64,000 nucleotides of DNA from assembly GCF_900100955.1 (NCBI RefSeq), contig NZ_FNCC01000007.1, positions 186,001-250,000 of the forward strand, given 5' to 3'. How positions within the stretch are numbered: the first letter of the stretch is position 1; each line of letters begins with the position of its first letter. The notes under the pieces were generated by a model. It worked only from the letters and a program-made list of their open reading frames with translations, searched no databases and was not told the origin of the DNA. Source of the DNA: Lentzea fradiae (GTDB lineage Bacteria; Actinomycetota; Actinomycetes; Mycobacteriales; Pseudonocardiaceae). The position numbers were made by a program, and so were the translations under genes. Of the stretch, positions 8,170-16,893 are shown piece by piece.

Positions 8170-10080
8170 TCACGCTGCCCGGACGACGCCGGCGAGGTGG
8201 TCGGCGCTCAGCTGGTCGAGCCGCACGCAGGTGCCGCACAACGCGTCGGCGACCTTCTGCGCCAGGCCGAGCCGGACGTGGCCCTGTTCGCAGTCGACGA
8301 CCACGACGGCGGTCTGTTCCAGCAGGCCGGCGGCCTTGATGGCGTCCTTCGCGGGATCACCGCCCAGGCCGGACGACGTGGCACGGCCGTCGGTGAGCAG
8401 GACGACGAGCGGGCGCTTGCGCGGGTCGCGGAGCCGTTCGACCTCCAGGACCTTGTGCGCCTTGAGCAGGCCGTCCGCGAGCGGCGTGCGGCCTCCGGTG
8501 CGCATCTTCCTGAGCCTGGTCGCCGCCGCGTCCACGGAGGTGGTCGGCGGCAGGGCGACCTCGGCCTGGTTGCCGCGGAACGTGACGACACCGACCTTGT
8601 CCCGGCGCTGGTAGGCGTCGCGCAGCAGCGAGATCACCGCGCCGCTGACGGCCGACATCCGCTTCTGCGCGGCCATCGAGCCCGATGCGTCGACCACGAA
8701 CAGGACGAGGTTCGACTCCTTGCCCTCCCGGACGGCCCTGCGCAGGTCACTTCCGGCCAGCACGAGTCCGGGCCCTCTGCGCCCGCGTGCCTTCTGGTGC
8801 GGCGCGGCGGTGGCGAGCGTGTCGACCAGATGCAATCCGTGTCCATCCACTGTGGACGATCGAACGACCCTGCCGGTCTTCGCGCGGGCCCTGGAACGCT
8901 TGCCGGGCGCGCCTTCCCCGACCCCGGGGACCTCCAGCACGCGCGCCTTGAACGCGGGCGAGGGCTCCGGCGCCGGACGGTCGGCGGGCGCGTTCCCGTT
9001 GCCGCGCGGACCTTCCTGCGGTTCGGGCAGCTCCCCGCCACCGGGCCCGTCGTCGTCCGGTCCGTCGTCCGGTTCCGGGTCCTCGGCGTGCTCGGCCGCC
9101 TGCCGCATGGCGTCTTCGAGCTGCTGCTCCTCGATCCCGGGCTCGTCGAACGGGTCGCGGCGGCGCCGGTGCGGCAGGGCGAGCCGGACCGCGGACTCGA
9201 CGTCCTGCTCCTCCACGGCGTCCGCGCCCCGCCAGGCCGCGTGGGCGGTGGCGGCACGAGCCACGACGAGGTCCGCCCGCATGCCGTCGACCTCGAAAGC
9301 CGCGCAGACAGCGGCGATCCTGCGCACCTCACCATCCGGAAGGGACACTCGCGGCAACCTTCCCCGCGCGTCCGCGATCCGCTGCTTCAGCGCCGCGTCC
9401 TGCCCGGCCCACCTCGCCGCGAACCCCACCGGATCGGCCTCGTAGCCCAGCCGCCGCCGGATCACCTCGGTGCGCACACCGACGTCCCGCGACGCCTTCA
9501 CCGACACCGTCAGCCCGAACCGGTCGAGCAGCTGGGGCCGCAGCTCCCCCTCCTCGGGGTTCATGGTGCCGACCAGCAAGAACTGCGACGGGTGCGACAC
9601 CGACACACCCTCGCGCTCGACGTGCGCACGCCCCATCGCCGCCGCGTCGAGCAGCAGGTCCACCAGGTGGTCGTGCAGCAGGTTGACCTCGTCGACGTAG
9701 AGCACGCCCCGATGCGCCGCGGCCAGCAACCCGGGCTGGAACGCCCGCACGCCCTCCGTCAGCGCCTTCTCCAGGTCGAGCGACCCGACCAGCCGGTCCT
9801 CCGTGGCCCCGACGGGCAACTCGACCAACCGCGCGGGCCTGCGCTCAACTCCGTCGTGCGGCGCGTCCGGGCAGTCGCCTGTGCCAGGCGCACAGCCGAA
9901 CCGGCAGCCCTTCGAGACGTCCAGCTCCGGCAGCAACGCGGCGAGGGCACGCACGATGGTCGACTTCGCGGTCCCCTTCTCGCCTCGGACGAGAACGCCC
10001 CCGATGCCGGGGTGCACGGCGTTCAGCAGCAGGGCCAGCCGGAGGTCGTCATGTCCGACGACAGCCGAAAAGGGGTACAT
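8170..10080 (-). CDS. Magnesium/cobalt chelatase: AAA+ (ChlI-like) and VWA (ChlD-like) domains in one chain
   Basis: 636 residues. Residues 1-320 form an AAA+ domain with Walker [11 protein letters not shown] (32-41) and the metal/ATP segment LYVDEVNLL. An acidic Pro-rich linker around residues 320-380 leads to a VWA domain with the MIDAS motif DASGSMAAQ. Such fused proteins act with a large CobN/ChlH subunit in metal insertion; no CobN gene is in this window. It is the first gene of the operon, with GAGGAAGG about nine bases before its ATG, directly below the cobalamin riboswitch. Confidence 0.9.
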   Translation of the reverse strand: MYPFSAVVGHDDLRLALLLNAVHPGIGGVLVRGEKGTAKSTIVRALAALLPELDVSKGCRFGCAPGTGDCPDAPHDGVERRPARLVELPVGATEDRLVGSLDLEKALTEGVRAFQPGLLAAAHRGVLYVDEVNLLHDHLVDLLLDAAAMGRAHVEREGVSVSHPSQFLLVGTMNPEEGELRPQLLDRFGLTVSVKASRDVGVRTEVIRRRLGYEADPVGFAARWAGQDAALKQRIADARGRLPRVSLPDGEVRRIAAVCAAFEVDGMRADLVVARAATAHAAWRGADAVEEQDVESAVRLALPHRRRRDPFDEPGIEEQQLEDAMRQAAEHAEDPEPDDGPDDDGPGGGELPEPQEGPRGNGNAPADRPAPEPSPAFKARVLEVPGVGEGAPGKRSRARAKTGRVVRSSTVDGHGLHLVDTLATAAPHQKARGRRGPGLVLAGSDLRRAVREGKESNLVLFVVDASGSMAAQKRMSAVSGAVISLLRDAYQRRDKVGVVTFRGNQAEVALPPTTSVDAAATRLRKMRTGGRTPLADGLLKAHKVLEVERLRDPRKRPLVVLLTDGRATSSGLGGDPAKDAIKAAGLLEQTAVVVVDCEQGHVRLGLAQKVADALCGTCVRLDQLSADHLAGVVRAA

Positions 10081-10121
10081 GCGGTGAAGTCCTTCCTCGG
10101 GTGTCCACGCCCGTGGTCGGT

Positions 10122-10250
10122 GAGTAAGAGGGGGGACGAGTTCCTGACTCCCGGTTCTCGCGAACCGGTCACAGTCGCGGGACGGCGCCGGATTCCCACC
10201 GGCTTCCTCGCGCTCCCCTCACAGCAACGGCATCGTCGCACCCCGCGCTC
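10122..10250 (-). promoter_or_regulatory. Cobalamin riboswitch upstream of the chelatase-cobO-cobB operon
   Basis: On the minus strand, positions 10202-10165 read as the conserved core GGTGGGAATCCGGC followed by GTCCCGCGACTGTGA, the hallmark of the cobalamin aptamer. A B12-box-like GAGTCAGGAACTC follows at 10151-10138. The 5' GGGGTGCGACGA can pair with the 3' TCGTCCCCCC to close P1. It lies 40-170 bases before the chelatase ATG, so it should repress the cobalamin operon when the cofactor is abundant. A small CCACG-GG-CGTGG hairpin follows it. Confidence 0.92.
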
Positions 10251-10288
10251 ACCTGACCAACAGCCAGGTGAGCGACATCGCCTTCGCG

Positions 10289-10462
10289 TCAGGAAAGCGT
10301 GCGGGACCTGACGGCGGTCAGGAACGCGGTCAGCGCCGGACGGCCGACGTCCAGACGCGGCCCCTCCGGGTTCTTCGAGTCACGAACCGCGCCGTGCCAC
10401 GCCACTTCGACACACTGACCGTTGCCGCCGCTGTAGCTCGACTTACGCCACTGGGGAGTCAT
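10289..10462 (-). CDS. DUF397 family small protein
   Basis: 57 residues beginning MTPQWRKSSYSGGNGQCVEV and containing the typical VRDSKNPEGPRL segment. DUF397 proteins are found almost only in actinomycetes, usually beside a helix-turn-helix regulator with a DUF5753 domain, and act as its partner or antagonist in development and secondary metabolism. It starts 13 bases after the stop of such a regulator, with GGAGTGGAG six bases upstream of the ATG. Its stop is about 40 bases before the riboswitch. Confidence 0.9.
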   Translation of the reverse strand: MTPQWRKSSYSGGNGQCVEVAWHGAVRDSKNPEGPRLDVGRPALTAFLTAVRSRTLS

Positions 10463-10475
10463 CCGTGCTCCACTC

Positions 10476-11342
10476 CTAGGTGCTCTCGCAGGACTTCACC
10501 AGGCTATCCAGCCAAGCGACCGTGTCAGCCTCCGACAGCGAGATTTTCACGATGCGCTCGAAAACCTCGGCGTACCGCCCGATCTCGTGCGACCTCTCGT
10601 GCCAGACACTGCCGTTCTCGTTCTCCAGGTAGACGCAGTCCATGTCGTCGAAGCCCTCGGGAAACCGCAGCATCGTGAACGATCCCTTCATCGCCGGATG
10701 CGCGCCGGCCTCGAAGGGGAGCAAGGTCAAGGTGATGTTCGGCCTCTCGGCGAGCGCCCGCAGGTGGAGGAGCTGATCACGCATCACCCGCGGATCTCCC
10801 ACGCGGCGCCGGACGACGGCCTCGTTGAGCACGAGCCGGAGGTGAGGCGGCTCAGGCCGGTCGAGAATCGCCTGCCTCGCCCGCCTCACCTGGACGATGC
10901 GCCGCATCTGGCTCGTGCTGAGATCGGGGAAGAACGCCAGCACGATCGCTTCGGCGTAGTCCGGCGTCTGCACCAGCCCGTCCACGATCTCCGAGGCGTA
11001 GGTCCAGATCTCCTCCGCCTCGGGTTCGAGGTCGACGTACGTGCCGAACCACTCCGGGATGTCGTCGCGGAACTCCACCATCCAGTCGTCGGTCTCGTCG
11101 TCCGCGGCGATCAGCACCAGCTGGTCGATCTTGGACTTGCTCATGCCCAGCTCGCGGCCGAAGAGCTTGATGTGCCGGACGAGGATGGCCTGCCGCGCGT
11201 TCTCGATCTTGCTGATCGTGCCGGGGACGAGCCCGACCTCCTTGGCGAGCGTCCGCACGGACATGCCCAGCGCCTCACGGGCGGTCTGCAGTTCCTTCGC
11301 GAGCTTGCGACTGCGCAGAGTCGGGCCAGGACGTTTCTTCAT
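10476..11342 (-). CDS. Helix-turn-helix (XRE) regulator with DUF5753 domain, Scr1/WhiJ type
   Basis: 288 residues. Residues 10-75 form an XRE helix-turn-helix (LQTAREALGMSVRTLAKEVGL, then TISKIENARQ). Residues 100-285 are the DUF5753 domain (IPEWFGTYVDLEPEA, YASEIVDGLVQTPDYA). The ATG at 11342 begins MKKRPGPTLRSRKL, the usual start for this family; the longer frame is rejected. Known relatives regulate differentiation or antibiotic production with a DUF397 partner, which here is the next gene. A 12-bp palindrome at 11430-11441 is a candidate binding site. Confidence 0.92.
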   Translation of the reverse strand: MKKRPGPTLRSRKLAKELQTAREALGMSVRTLAKEVGLVPGTISKIENARQAILVRHIKLFGRELGMSKSKIDQLVLIAADDETDDWMVEFRDDIPEWFGTYVDLEPEAEEIWTYASEIVDGLVQTPDYAEAIVLAFFPDLSTSQMRRIVQVRRARQAILDRPEPPHLRLVLNEAVVRRRVGDPRVMRDQLLHLRALAERPNITLTLLPFEAGAHPAMKGSFTMLRFPEGFDDMDCVYLENENGSVWHERSHEIGRYAEVFERIVKISLSEADTVAWLDSLVKSCEST

Positions 11343-11429
11343 GGATTCTCCGTACGAATGTCGTTTCGCGGAATTCAACACACGTGCGCGCCACGAGGAA
11401 ACACAAGTCACCCGGTCGAGCTATCCAAA

Positions 11430-11441
11430 AGAAACGTTTCT
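11430..11441. promoter_or_regulatory. 12-bp perfect palindrome AGAAACGTTTCT between the Scr1-type regulator and the small orphan genes
   Basis: The palindrome lies 88 bases before the regulator start and 80 bases before the divergent gene at 11521. Its location suggests an operator for one or both directions; the cognate regulator is not proven. Confidence 0.45.
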
Positions 11442-11520
11442 GCACAGTACCGTCTGCTCTGCCCGTTCCGCGCCGCTCTCGCAGGTGGTGCGGGGTGAGC
11501 CCGGACGAAGAGGTGACGTG

Positions 11521-11727
11521 ATGAGGTTCCGCTGGCTGCCCGCTGACCGTGCGCGGCACGCGATCGTGGACGAATTCCCGTTCTGGGGCGACAAAAGGAC
11601 GCTGTGCGGCCTGGACGTGACGATCGACCACGAACCGACGAAGCTCGAATGGCTGTGGTGGACCTGTCCGGCGTGCGACCGCGCCTGGCGCGATGCCGCC
11701 GGGAACAAGCTCGGGGTGAACGCGTGA
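11521..11727 (+). CDS. Small putative zinc-binding protein of unknown function
   Basis: 68 residues. Cysteines C29, C49 and C52 (WTCPACDRAW) with nearby histidines H13 and H37 suggest a small zinc ribbon. The ATG follows GAGGTGACGTG. Its stop overlaps the next start (GTGA), so the two orphan genes are coupled. Similar short proteins beginning MRFRWLPADRARHA are familiar to me from Pseudonocardiales, usually near Scr1/DUF397 loci; I know no function. Confidence 0.7.
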   Translation: MRFRWLPADRARHAIVDEFPFWGDKRTLCGLDVTIDHEPTKLEWLWWTCPACDRAWRDAAGNKLGVNA

Positions 11728-11969
11728 CCGGCGAGGACTGGACACGCGTCGAGCAGCTCGGCATGGCGGTCCGCGCGGTGAAGCCCACGAACCCGCACGC
11801 GGCGCTGCTGCTGTCCGACGGGCTGACCCGGCTGCTGGGCAACCAGGCCGACGAACAGCGGGCCGCGCACCTCGACGAGCTGGGCGAGCTGCTCATCCGG
11901 CTCGGGGTGGACTACCGGGAACGGGCGGCGGCCCTGCGCGTGGTGACCATCGACGCCCACCCGTCTTGA
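11724..11969 (+). CDS. Small helical protein of unknown function, coupled to the zinc-ribbon-like gene
   Basis: 81 residues from a GTG overlapping the previous TGA. The sequence is mostly charged and leucine-rich (DGLTRLLGNQADEQRAAHLDELGELLIRLG) and should be all-helical and cytosolic. No known domain is recognised. Translational coupling suggests it acts with the preceding protein. Confidence 0.65.
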   Translation: MTGEDWTRVEQLGMAVRAVKPTNPHAALLLSDGLTRLLGNQADEQRAAHLDELGELLIRLGVDYRERAAALRVVTIDAHPS

Positions 11970-12055
11970 GAGCGCGTCACGGCCGGTTCACCCGGCAAGT
12001 GCGGTGCGAACAGACCGCCGTGCCGACGCCCGCACCGACCCCCAACAACGCCCCC

Positions 12056-12360
12056 GCCGCCACCGCCACGCAACCGCTTGCCACCCACACGCAGGGCGCT
12101 TTCGTACTATCACGCAGTACGCGGCGCCCCCGCGTACTGCACAACAGGCAGTCACAGCAGGGCGCGGAACACCGCCCAAACCGCCACCTCGCCGACCGTC
12201 CACGCCACCGCCGACACCGCCACACAACCGCCTACCACCCACACGCAGGGCGCTTTCGTACTATCACGCAGTACGCGGCGCCCCCGCGTACCGCACAACA
12301 GCAGTCACAGCAGGGCGCGGAACTCTGCCCAGGCCGCCGCCACCTCGTCGGCCGTCCACT
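12056..12360. repeat. Two tandem copies of a unit of about 154 bp, the second overlapping the 3' end of the threonine aldolase gene
   Basis: The segment starting ACACGCAGGGCGC recurs at 12087 and 12241, a period of 154 bases, and a TCACAGCAGGGCGCGGAAC segment recurs at 12152 and 12305 (153). The right copy contains the last 50 or so bases of the aldolase gene plus its terminator-like hairpin. The left copy carries a diverged version of that tail. Read on the minus strand it ends WAVFRALL plus stop, against WAEFRALL plus stop in the gene, with one codon deleted. This explains the 335 bases between 11970 and 12304; no other gene is seen there. Confidence 0.85.
12268..12294 (-). terminator. Terminator-like hairpin after the threonine aldolase gene, duplicated at 12114-12140
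   Basis: GCAGTACGCG and CGCGTACcGC flank a 7-base loop eleven bases beyond the aldolase stop. The second copy at 12114-12140 is a perfect 10-bp inverted repeat (GCAGTACGCG / CGCGTACTGC). Neither is followed by a U-run, so they may equally be protein-binding palindromes. Confidence 0.5.
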
Positions 12361-13267
12361 CCAGGGCCGGTTCCGCCACCGTCACCTCGGTCTTCGCAAG
12401 CGTCCCGTCGCGCCAGAACCGGCCTAGGAAGTCGCCGCTCAGCTCCGAGAGCCGCGCGGGGTCGCCCGGCAGGTGCAGCGCGAACTGGTGGGTGTGCGGC
12501 TCGGGCAGGCCCATCGCGGCAGCCACGACCTTGGCGTGCTCGACGTACAGACCGAGGCGCGGCAGCACGGTGTCGAGGCCGTGCAGCGCCGAGACGGCGG
12601 CCGGCCACTGCTGGAACAGCATGCCGCCGTAGCGATGCCGCCACACGCGGGCCTGGTCGATGAAGTCGGCGCTGCCGGCGAGCGCGGCGCCGGAGATGCC
12701 CTCCAGCGACTTGTAGAACGACACGTAGACCGAGTCGAACAGCCCGGCGATCTCCGCCAGCGGCTTGCCCAGGCCGTGGGTGCTCTCCCACAGGCGGGCG
12801 CCGTCGAGGTGCACGACCGCGTCGCGTTCGCGGGCCTGGTCGACCAGCGACGTCAGCTCGTCCCAGGTGGGCAGGACGAACCCGGCCTCGCGGTCGGGCA
12901 CCTCCAGCAGCAGCGTCCCGTACGGCTCCGGGCAGGTGGCCACCTCCGCGTTGCGGACCTTGATCGGGCGCAGGCCGGACAGGACGGTCAGCGCGTCGTC
13001 CTCGTGGTGCAGCGGGTGCGCCTGCGGGTGCATCGCGACGATCGGGTTGTGGGTGCGGTCGGCCCAGCACTTCAGCGCGATCTGCTGGGCCATCGTCCCG
13101 GTCGGCACGAACAGCGCCGCCTCGGTGCCGAGCAGGTCGGCCACGCGCTCTTCGAGGACGCCCACCGGGCCGCCGTCGCCGTAGCGGTCGGGGTCGGCGT
13201 CCGGCACCGGGCCGAGCGACTCCAGCAGCGACTTCTTGTGGACTCCGGAAAGGCGGCGGTTCAGCAC
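12305..13267 (-). CDS. Low-specificity threonine aldolase / beta-eliminating lyase family, PLP-dependent
   Basis: 320 residues from a GTG. It cleaves L-threonine or related beta-hydroxy amino acids to glycine and an aldehyde. Features include the start segment LNRRLSGVHKKSLLESL, the cofactor region LFVPTGTMAQQIAL, HLDGARLWES, and the PLP lysine in SFYKSLEGISGAAL. It starts 8 bases after the P450 stop, so the two are probably one transcript. Its 3' end is the source of the tandem duplication described at 12056-12360. Confidence 0.88.
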   Translation of the reverse strand: MLNRRLSGVHKKSLLESLGPVPDADPDRYGDGGPVGVLEERVADLLGTEAALFVPTGTMAQQIALKCWADRTHNPIVAMHPQAHPLHHEDDALTVLSGLRPIKVRNAEVATCPEPYGTLLLEVPDREAGFVLPTWDELTSLVDQARERDAVVHLDGARLWESTHGLGKPLAEIAGLFDSVYVSFYKSLEGISGAALAGSADFIDQARVWRHRYGGMLFQQWPAAVSALHGLDTVLPRLGLYVEHAKVVAAAMGLPEPHTHQFALHLPGDPARLSELSGDFLGRFWRDGTLAKTEVTVAEPALEWTADEVAAAWAEFRALL

Positions 13268-13274
13268 TCCCGCA

Positions 13275-14357
13275 TCAAACCTCAGCCGGGCGGGTGACGG
13301 CCACCGACTTCGGCGCGCGGAACGACAGCAGGTTCAGCCACTCCGGTTCGGGGCCGGTGAGGCGCAGCGACGGCTCGTGGGCCGCCACCGTCCGCAGTGT
13401 CACGGCGGCTTCCAGCCTCGCGAGGCCCGCACCCAGGCAGAAGTGACGGCCGTAGCCGAACGCGAGGTGGCGCGGGTCGGTCTCCTTGCCGCTCAGCAGC
13501 AGCACCAGCTCGGCTCCGGCCGGGACGCGCACGCCGGACAGCACGACCTCGCGCGCGGTCAGGCGGCGCCACGTCACCACGGGCGTGTCGGTGCGCAGCA
13601 CGTCCTCGACGAACTCCTCGGCGACGCCCGGCGAGGAAAGCCGGGCCCACAGGGGACGGTCGGCCAGCGCCTTCCGCAACGCAGTGGACAGCAGCTGGGT
13701 CGTCGTCTCCTGTCCCGCGATCAGCAGGAAGTAGCAGAGGCCCGCCGAGTCCTCCGCGGACACGCCCGCGTCGGCCAGCGCGCGGAACAGCTCGCCGTCG
13801 CGGGCGTGGTAGCGCTTGACCAGCCACTGGTGGAACTCTCCGACGTCGTCGACCAGCTCCAGCTGCCGCTCGCGGGTGATGTCGCCCCAGAAGAACTCCA
13901 GCGAGCCCGTGCTCCAGCGCTTGAGGGTCGGGATGTCGACGTTCTCCAGGCCGAGCAGCTCCATCAGCACGATCGCGGGCAGGTCCCACGCGAGCGAGCG
14001 CACGAGATCCGCGCCACCCAGCCGTTCCAAAACGAGGGAGCGGATGCGAGGCTCCGCTGCGGCGACGCGGGCGGGTGTGAAGAACGACGCGACGAGGCGC
14101 CGCAGGGCGGTGTGCGACTCCGAACCGTTGTTCGCGAGCGTCGGCGGCAACGAGAAGCGGGCCCTCACCAGGGTGCGCAGCGCGGCCGGGGCGACCGGGG
14201 TGACGGCGGTCAGGGCGTTGTCCGGCAGGAACGTCACCGGGTCGGCCAGCACGGCGCGCACGTCGTCGTAGGCCGACACCACCCAGCGGTCGCCGGCGAG
14301 CTGCACCGGTGAGGTGAGCTCGGCCCGCGTGAAGGTGAACAGGTCCACGAGCGGCAC
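13275..14357 (-). CDS. Cytochrome P450
   Basis: 360 residues, somewhat shorter than the usual 400. The I-helix oxygen-activation motif appears as AGQETTT. The heme-ligand loop is FGYGRHFCLGAG with C307 as axial ligand. The start is a GTG only 28 bases from the divergent bioF start, so promoters must overlap the coding ends, or the true start is slightly internal. It is a probable monooxygenase with unknown substrate; linkage to a threonine aldolase downstream hints at amino-acid-derived chemistry (inference). No ferredoxin gene is adjacent. Confidence 0.9.
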   Translation of the reverse strand: MPLVDLFTFTRAELTSPVQLAGDRWVVSAYDDVRAVLADPVTFLPDNALTAVTPVAPAALRTLVRARFSLPPTLANNGSESHTALRRLVASFFTPARVAAAEPRIRSLVLERLGGADLVRSLAWDLPAIVLMELLGLENVDIPTLKRWSTGSLEFFWGDITRERQLELVDDVGEFHQWLVKRYHARDGELFRALADAGVSAEDSAGLCYFLLIAGQETTTQLLSTALRKALADRPLWARLSSPGVAEEFVEDVLRTDTPVVTWRRLTAREVVLSGVRVPAGAELVLLLSGKETDPRHLAFGYGRHFCLGAGLARLEAAVTLRTVAAHEPSLRLTGPEPEWLNLLSFRAPKSVAVTRPAEV

Positions 14358-14385
14358 GCTAGTCGGCGGATGGGAGACTCAGTCG

Positions 14386-15585
14386 GTGACCGTGAGCACA
14401 ACCGAGGCAGGGTCCAGCGGCGATGGGTCCGTGTTCGACTGGATCGACGTCCGTTCCGAAGCCCGCGCCAAGGCGGGTCTGACGCGGCGGGTGCGTCCGC
14501 GCACCTCGGACTCGACCGACCTCGACCTCGCCAGCAACGACTACCTGGGCCTCGCGAAGGACAAGCGGGTCGCGGGCGCCGCGGCCGCCGCCACGCTCAA
14601 GTGGGGTGCGGGCTCGACGGGGTCCCGCCTGGTCACGGGGTCGACGGAGCTGCACGCCGAGCTGGAGTACGAGCTCGCGAACTTCTGCGGGTCGCAGTCG
14701 GCACTGGTGTTCAGCAGCGGGTACATGGCGAACCTGGGCGCGGTCACGGCGCTGTCCGGCCCCGGCACGGCGATCGTGGCCGACCAGCACATCCACGCGT
14801 CGCTGATCGACGGCACCCGGCTGTCCAAAGCGGACGTGGTCGTCGCGGACCACTGCGACGTCCGCAAGGTCCGGCACGCGCTGGAGACCCGCGGCAAGCG
14901 GCGCGCGATCGTCGTGACGGACTCGGTGTTCAGCGTCGACGGCGACATCGCCCCGCTGAACGAGCTGCACGAGGCGTGCCGCGCGACCGGCGCCGCCCTG
15001 GTCGTCGACGACGCGCACGGCCTCGGTGTCGTCGGGCCCGGTGGCCGCGGCGCGGTCGCCGAGGCGGGCCTGATCAAGGCGCCGGACGTCGTCACCACGC
15101 TCACGCTGAGCAAGTCGCTCGGCGCGCAGGGCGGCGCGGTGCTCGGGCCGAGCCGGGTGATCAAGCACCTGGTCGACACCGCCCGCACGTTCATCTTCGA
15201 CACCGGGCTGGCGCCGAGCAGCGCCGCCGCGGCCCTCGCCGCGATCAAGATCCTGCGCGAGGAGCCGGACCGCCCCGAACGGGCGCTGACCGTGGCGCAC
15301 GACCTGAGCAACCGCCTGAAGGAAGCCGGCTTCCAGGCCAGCACGCCGACCGCCGCCGTGGTGAGCGTCCGGGCGCCCGGACCGGAGCAGGCGTTCCGGT
15401 GGGCGGAGGCGTGCCGCACGAGCGGCGTCGTCGTCGGCTGCTTCCGCCCGCCGTCGGTGCCGGACCAGATCAGCAGGCTGCGGCTCACCGCGCGCGCCGA
15501 CCTGACCGAGGCCGACATCGAGCGCGCGGTGCGCGTGATCAAGGAGTGCGCCGCATCCGCAGGTGTGGAATCCCGTCCTCGATGA
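14386..15585 (+). CDS. bioF: 8-amino-7-oxononanoate synthase-type alpha-oxoamine synthase
   Basis: 399 residues. The PLP fold-type I enzyme condenses pimeloyl-ACP or -CoA with alanine to start the biotin ring. Diagnostic segments are ASNDYLGLA, GSTGSRLVTGSTELHAELE, DSVFSVDGDIAPL, DDAHGLGVVG and the PLP lysine in TLSKSLGAQGG. The GTG at 14386 is nine bases after GGGAG. No other bio genes are adjacent, so an oxoamine synthase of another pathway is possible. The 3' end overlaps the convergent GNAT gene by 47 bases. Confidence 0.85.
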   Translation: MTVSTTEAGSSGDGSVFDWIDVRSEARAKAGLTRRVRPRTSDSTDLDLASNDYLGLAKDKRVAGAAAAATLKWGAGSTGSRLVTGSTELHAELEYELANFCGSQSALVFSSGYMANLGAVTALSGPGTAIVADQHIHASLIDGTRLSKADVVVADHCDVRKVRHALETRGKRRAIVVTDSVFSVDGDIAPLNELHEACRATGAALVVDDAHGLGVVGPGGRGAVAEAGLIKAPDVVTTLTLSKSLGAQGGAVLGPSRVIKHLVDTARTFIFDTGLAPSSAAAALAAIKILREEPDRPERALTVAHDLSNRLKEAGFQASTPTAAVVSVRAPGPEQAFRWAEACRTSGVVVGCFRPPSVPDQISRLRLTARADLTEADIERAVRVIKECAASAGVESRPR

Positions 15586-15997
15586 ACTCGTCGCCTTCGA
15601 CCACGAACCCGAAGGTCGCGTAGAACGGCGCGACGTACGTCTGCGCGTCGAGGACGCACGGCTTGTCGCCCACGTCCGCGAGCACGGCCTGCATGAGCCT
15701 GCGGCTGTATCCGCGACCGCGGGCCATGCGCGCCGTGACGACCCGTCCGATGCGCAGGACGCCACCGGGGTCTTCGAGGAGCCGCAGGTAGGCGAGCGGA
15801 GCGGGTGTCCCGTCTGCTTCCAGCCAGAAGTGCCGTGTGCCCGGTTCGAGGTCACGGCCGTCCACGTCGCAGTAGACGCAGTTCTGCTCGACGACGAAGA
15901 CGTCCTGGCGCAGCCGCAGGATCGCGTAGAGCTGGGCCGGGGTCAGGTCGAGTCCCCACTGACGGCGCAGGGTGGCGGGAAACTGAGTGGTTCGCAC
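15539..15997 (-). CDS. ElaA-like GNAT acyltransferase
   Basis: 152 residues from a GTG. The segment LYAILRLRQDVFVVEQNCVYCDVDGRDLE is typical of the ElaA branch of GNAT proteins; RIGRVVTARMARGRGYSRRLM carries the acetyl-CoA binding loop. Substrate unknown. The gene is convergent with bioF and overlaps it by 47 bases. Confidence 0.88.
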   Translation of the reverse strand: MRTTQFPATLRRQWGLDLTPAQLYAILRLRQDVFVVEQNCVYCDVDGRDLEPGTRHFWLEADGTPAPLAYLRLLEDPGGVLRIGRVVTARMARGRGYSRRLMQAVLADVGDKPCVLDAQTYVAPFYATFGFVVEGDEFIEDGIPHLRMRRTP

Positions 15998-16010
15998 CGC
16001 TCCTTGGATA

Positions 16011-16745
16011 TCAGAAGCCCAGGACCTGCCGGTAGTGAGCCAGCCTGGTGTAGACGCCCGGTTCGGCCGGGCGCGCGCACCCCCGGCCGAACGACACGAC
16101 GCCCGCGAGCCTGCCCCGCACGACCAGGGGCCCGCCCGAGTCGCCGGTGCACGCGTCCTTGCCGCCGCGGCCCGCGCACAGCATCGCGCCCTGCCGGTAA
16201 CCCGGTTCCTTCCGCAGGCACTCCTGGTCGGACAGGATCGGCACCGTCGCCTTGCGCAGCGTCATGGCGGGCGGGCTGTTCTCCGCGGTGCGGCCGTAGC
16301 CGAGCACCACGCCCTCGTCGCCCGCCTCGCCGACCGCGATCGTCCGGTGCGGCAGCGGCCGGGCCAGGGTCAGCACCGCGACGTCGTCGCCCCCTGTCAC
16401 CTCGCGGTACTCGGGGTGGCGCCACACGGCCGCGACCTCGGCGACGACGCCCTCGTCCTTGGTCCGCAGGTCGGTGCGGCCGGCGACCACGCGCAGCTGC
16501 TCCGGCGCGCGCTGGGTCGCGGTGATGGCACCCTTCGCCGTGGCGCAGTGCGCGGCCGTCACGACCTTGTCCGCGGCGACGAGCGCGCCACCGCAGATGA
16601 GCTGACCGTCCGCGGTGGTGATCGCCACAACCCACGGGGTGTCCGCCACCGACCCGGGTTCCCCGCCGACGATCGCCTGCGCCGTCGGCGCACCGCTGAC
16701 CAGCGAGATCGCCGCCGCGAGCACGGCAGTTCGCTTACCCCTCAA
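16011..16745 (-). CDS. Secreted trypsin-like serine protease (S1 family), copy 2
   Basis: 244 residues. The signal peptide ends PTAQA and leads straight into IVGG, with almost no propeptide. Triad motifs are [13 protein letters not shown] and CTGDSGGP. The start is TTG at 16745, supported by GAGGAG six bases upstream. It shares the ExxGVYTRL C-terminal pattern with the other two copies in the window. Confidence 0.93.
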   Translation of the reverse strand: MRGKRTAVLAAAISLVSGAPTAQAIVGGEPGSVADTPWVVAITTADGQLICGGALVAADKVVTAAHCATAKGAITATQRAPEQLRVVAGRTDLRTKDEGVVAEVAAVWRHPEYREVTGGDDVAVLTLARPLPHRTIAVGEAGDEGVVLGYGRTAENSPPAMTLRKATVPILSDQECLRKEPGYRQGAMLCAGRGGKDACTGDSGGPLVVRGRLAGVVSFGRGCARPAEPGVYTRLAHYRQVLGF

Positions 16746-16847
16746 GGACCACTCCTCGTTGCGCCAGGTGGACGATCGGTCACCTACCGTAGCGACCGCA
16801 CTGAGACGGCGTCAAAACCGGAGATTCTCGTGTTAGTGTCGGGTTAC

Positions 16848-16864
16848 ACCGAAGATTCTTCGGT
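16848..16864. promoter_or_regulatory. 17-bp inverted repeat upstream of the LysE-type exporter
   Basis: ACCGAAGA-T-TCTTCGGT is a perfect 8-bp inverted repeat with a one-base centre, 30 bases before the exporter start and about 100 bases from the divergent protease start. It looks like a dimeric repressor site; the regulator is not encoded beside it. Confidence 0.5.
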
Positions 16865-16893
16865 CAATGACTTAGATCACAGGGGTATGCACG

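Noticed and set aside
8840..8860. TCCA-CTG-TGGA dyad, with similar ones at 167-175 and 45873-45885
   Set aside because: All lie inside coding genes and occur at expected frequency for a short GC-biased motif; no regulatory position.
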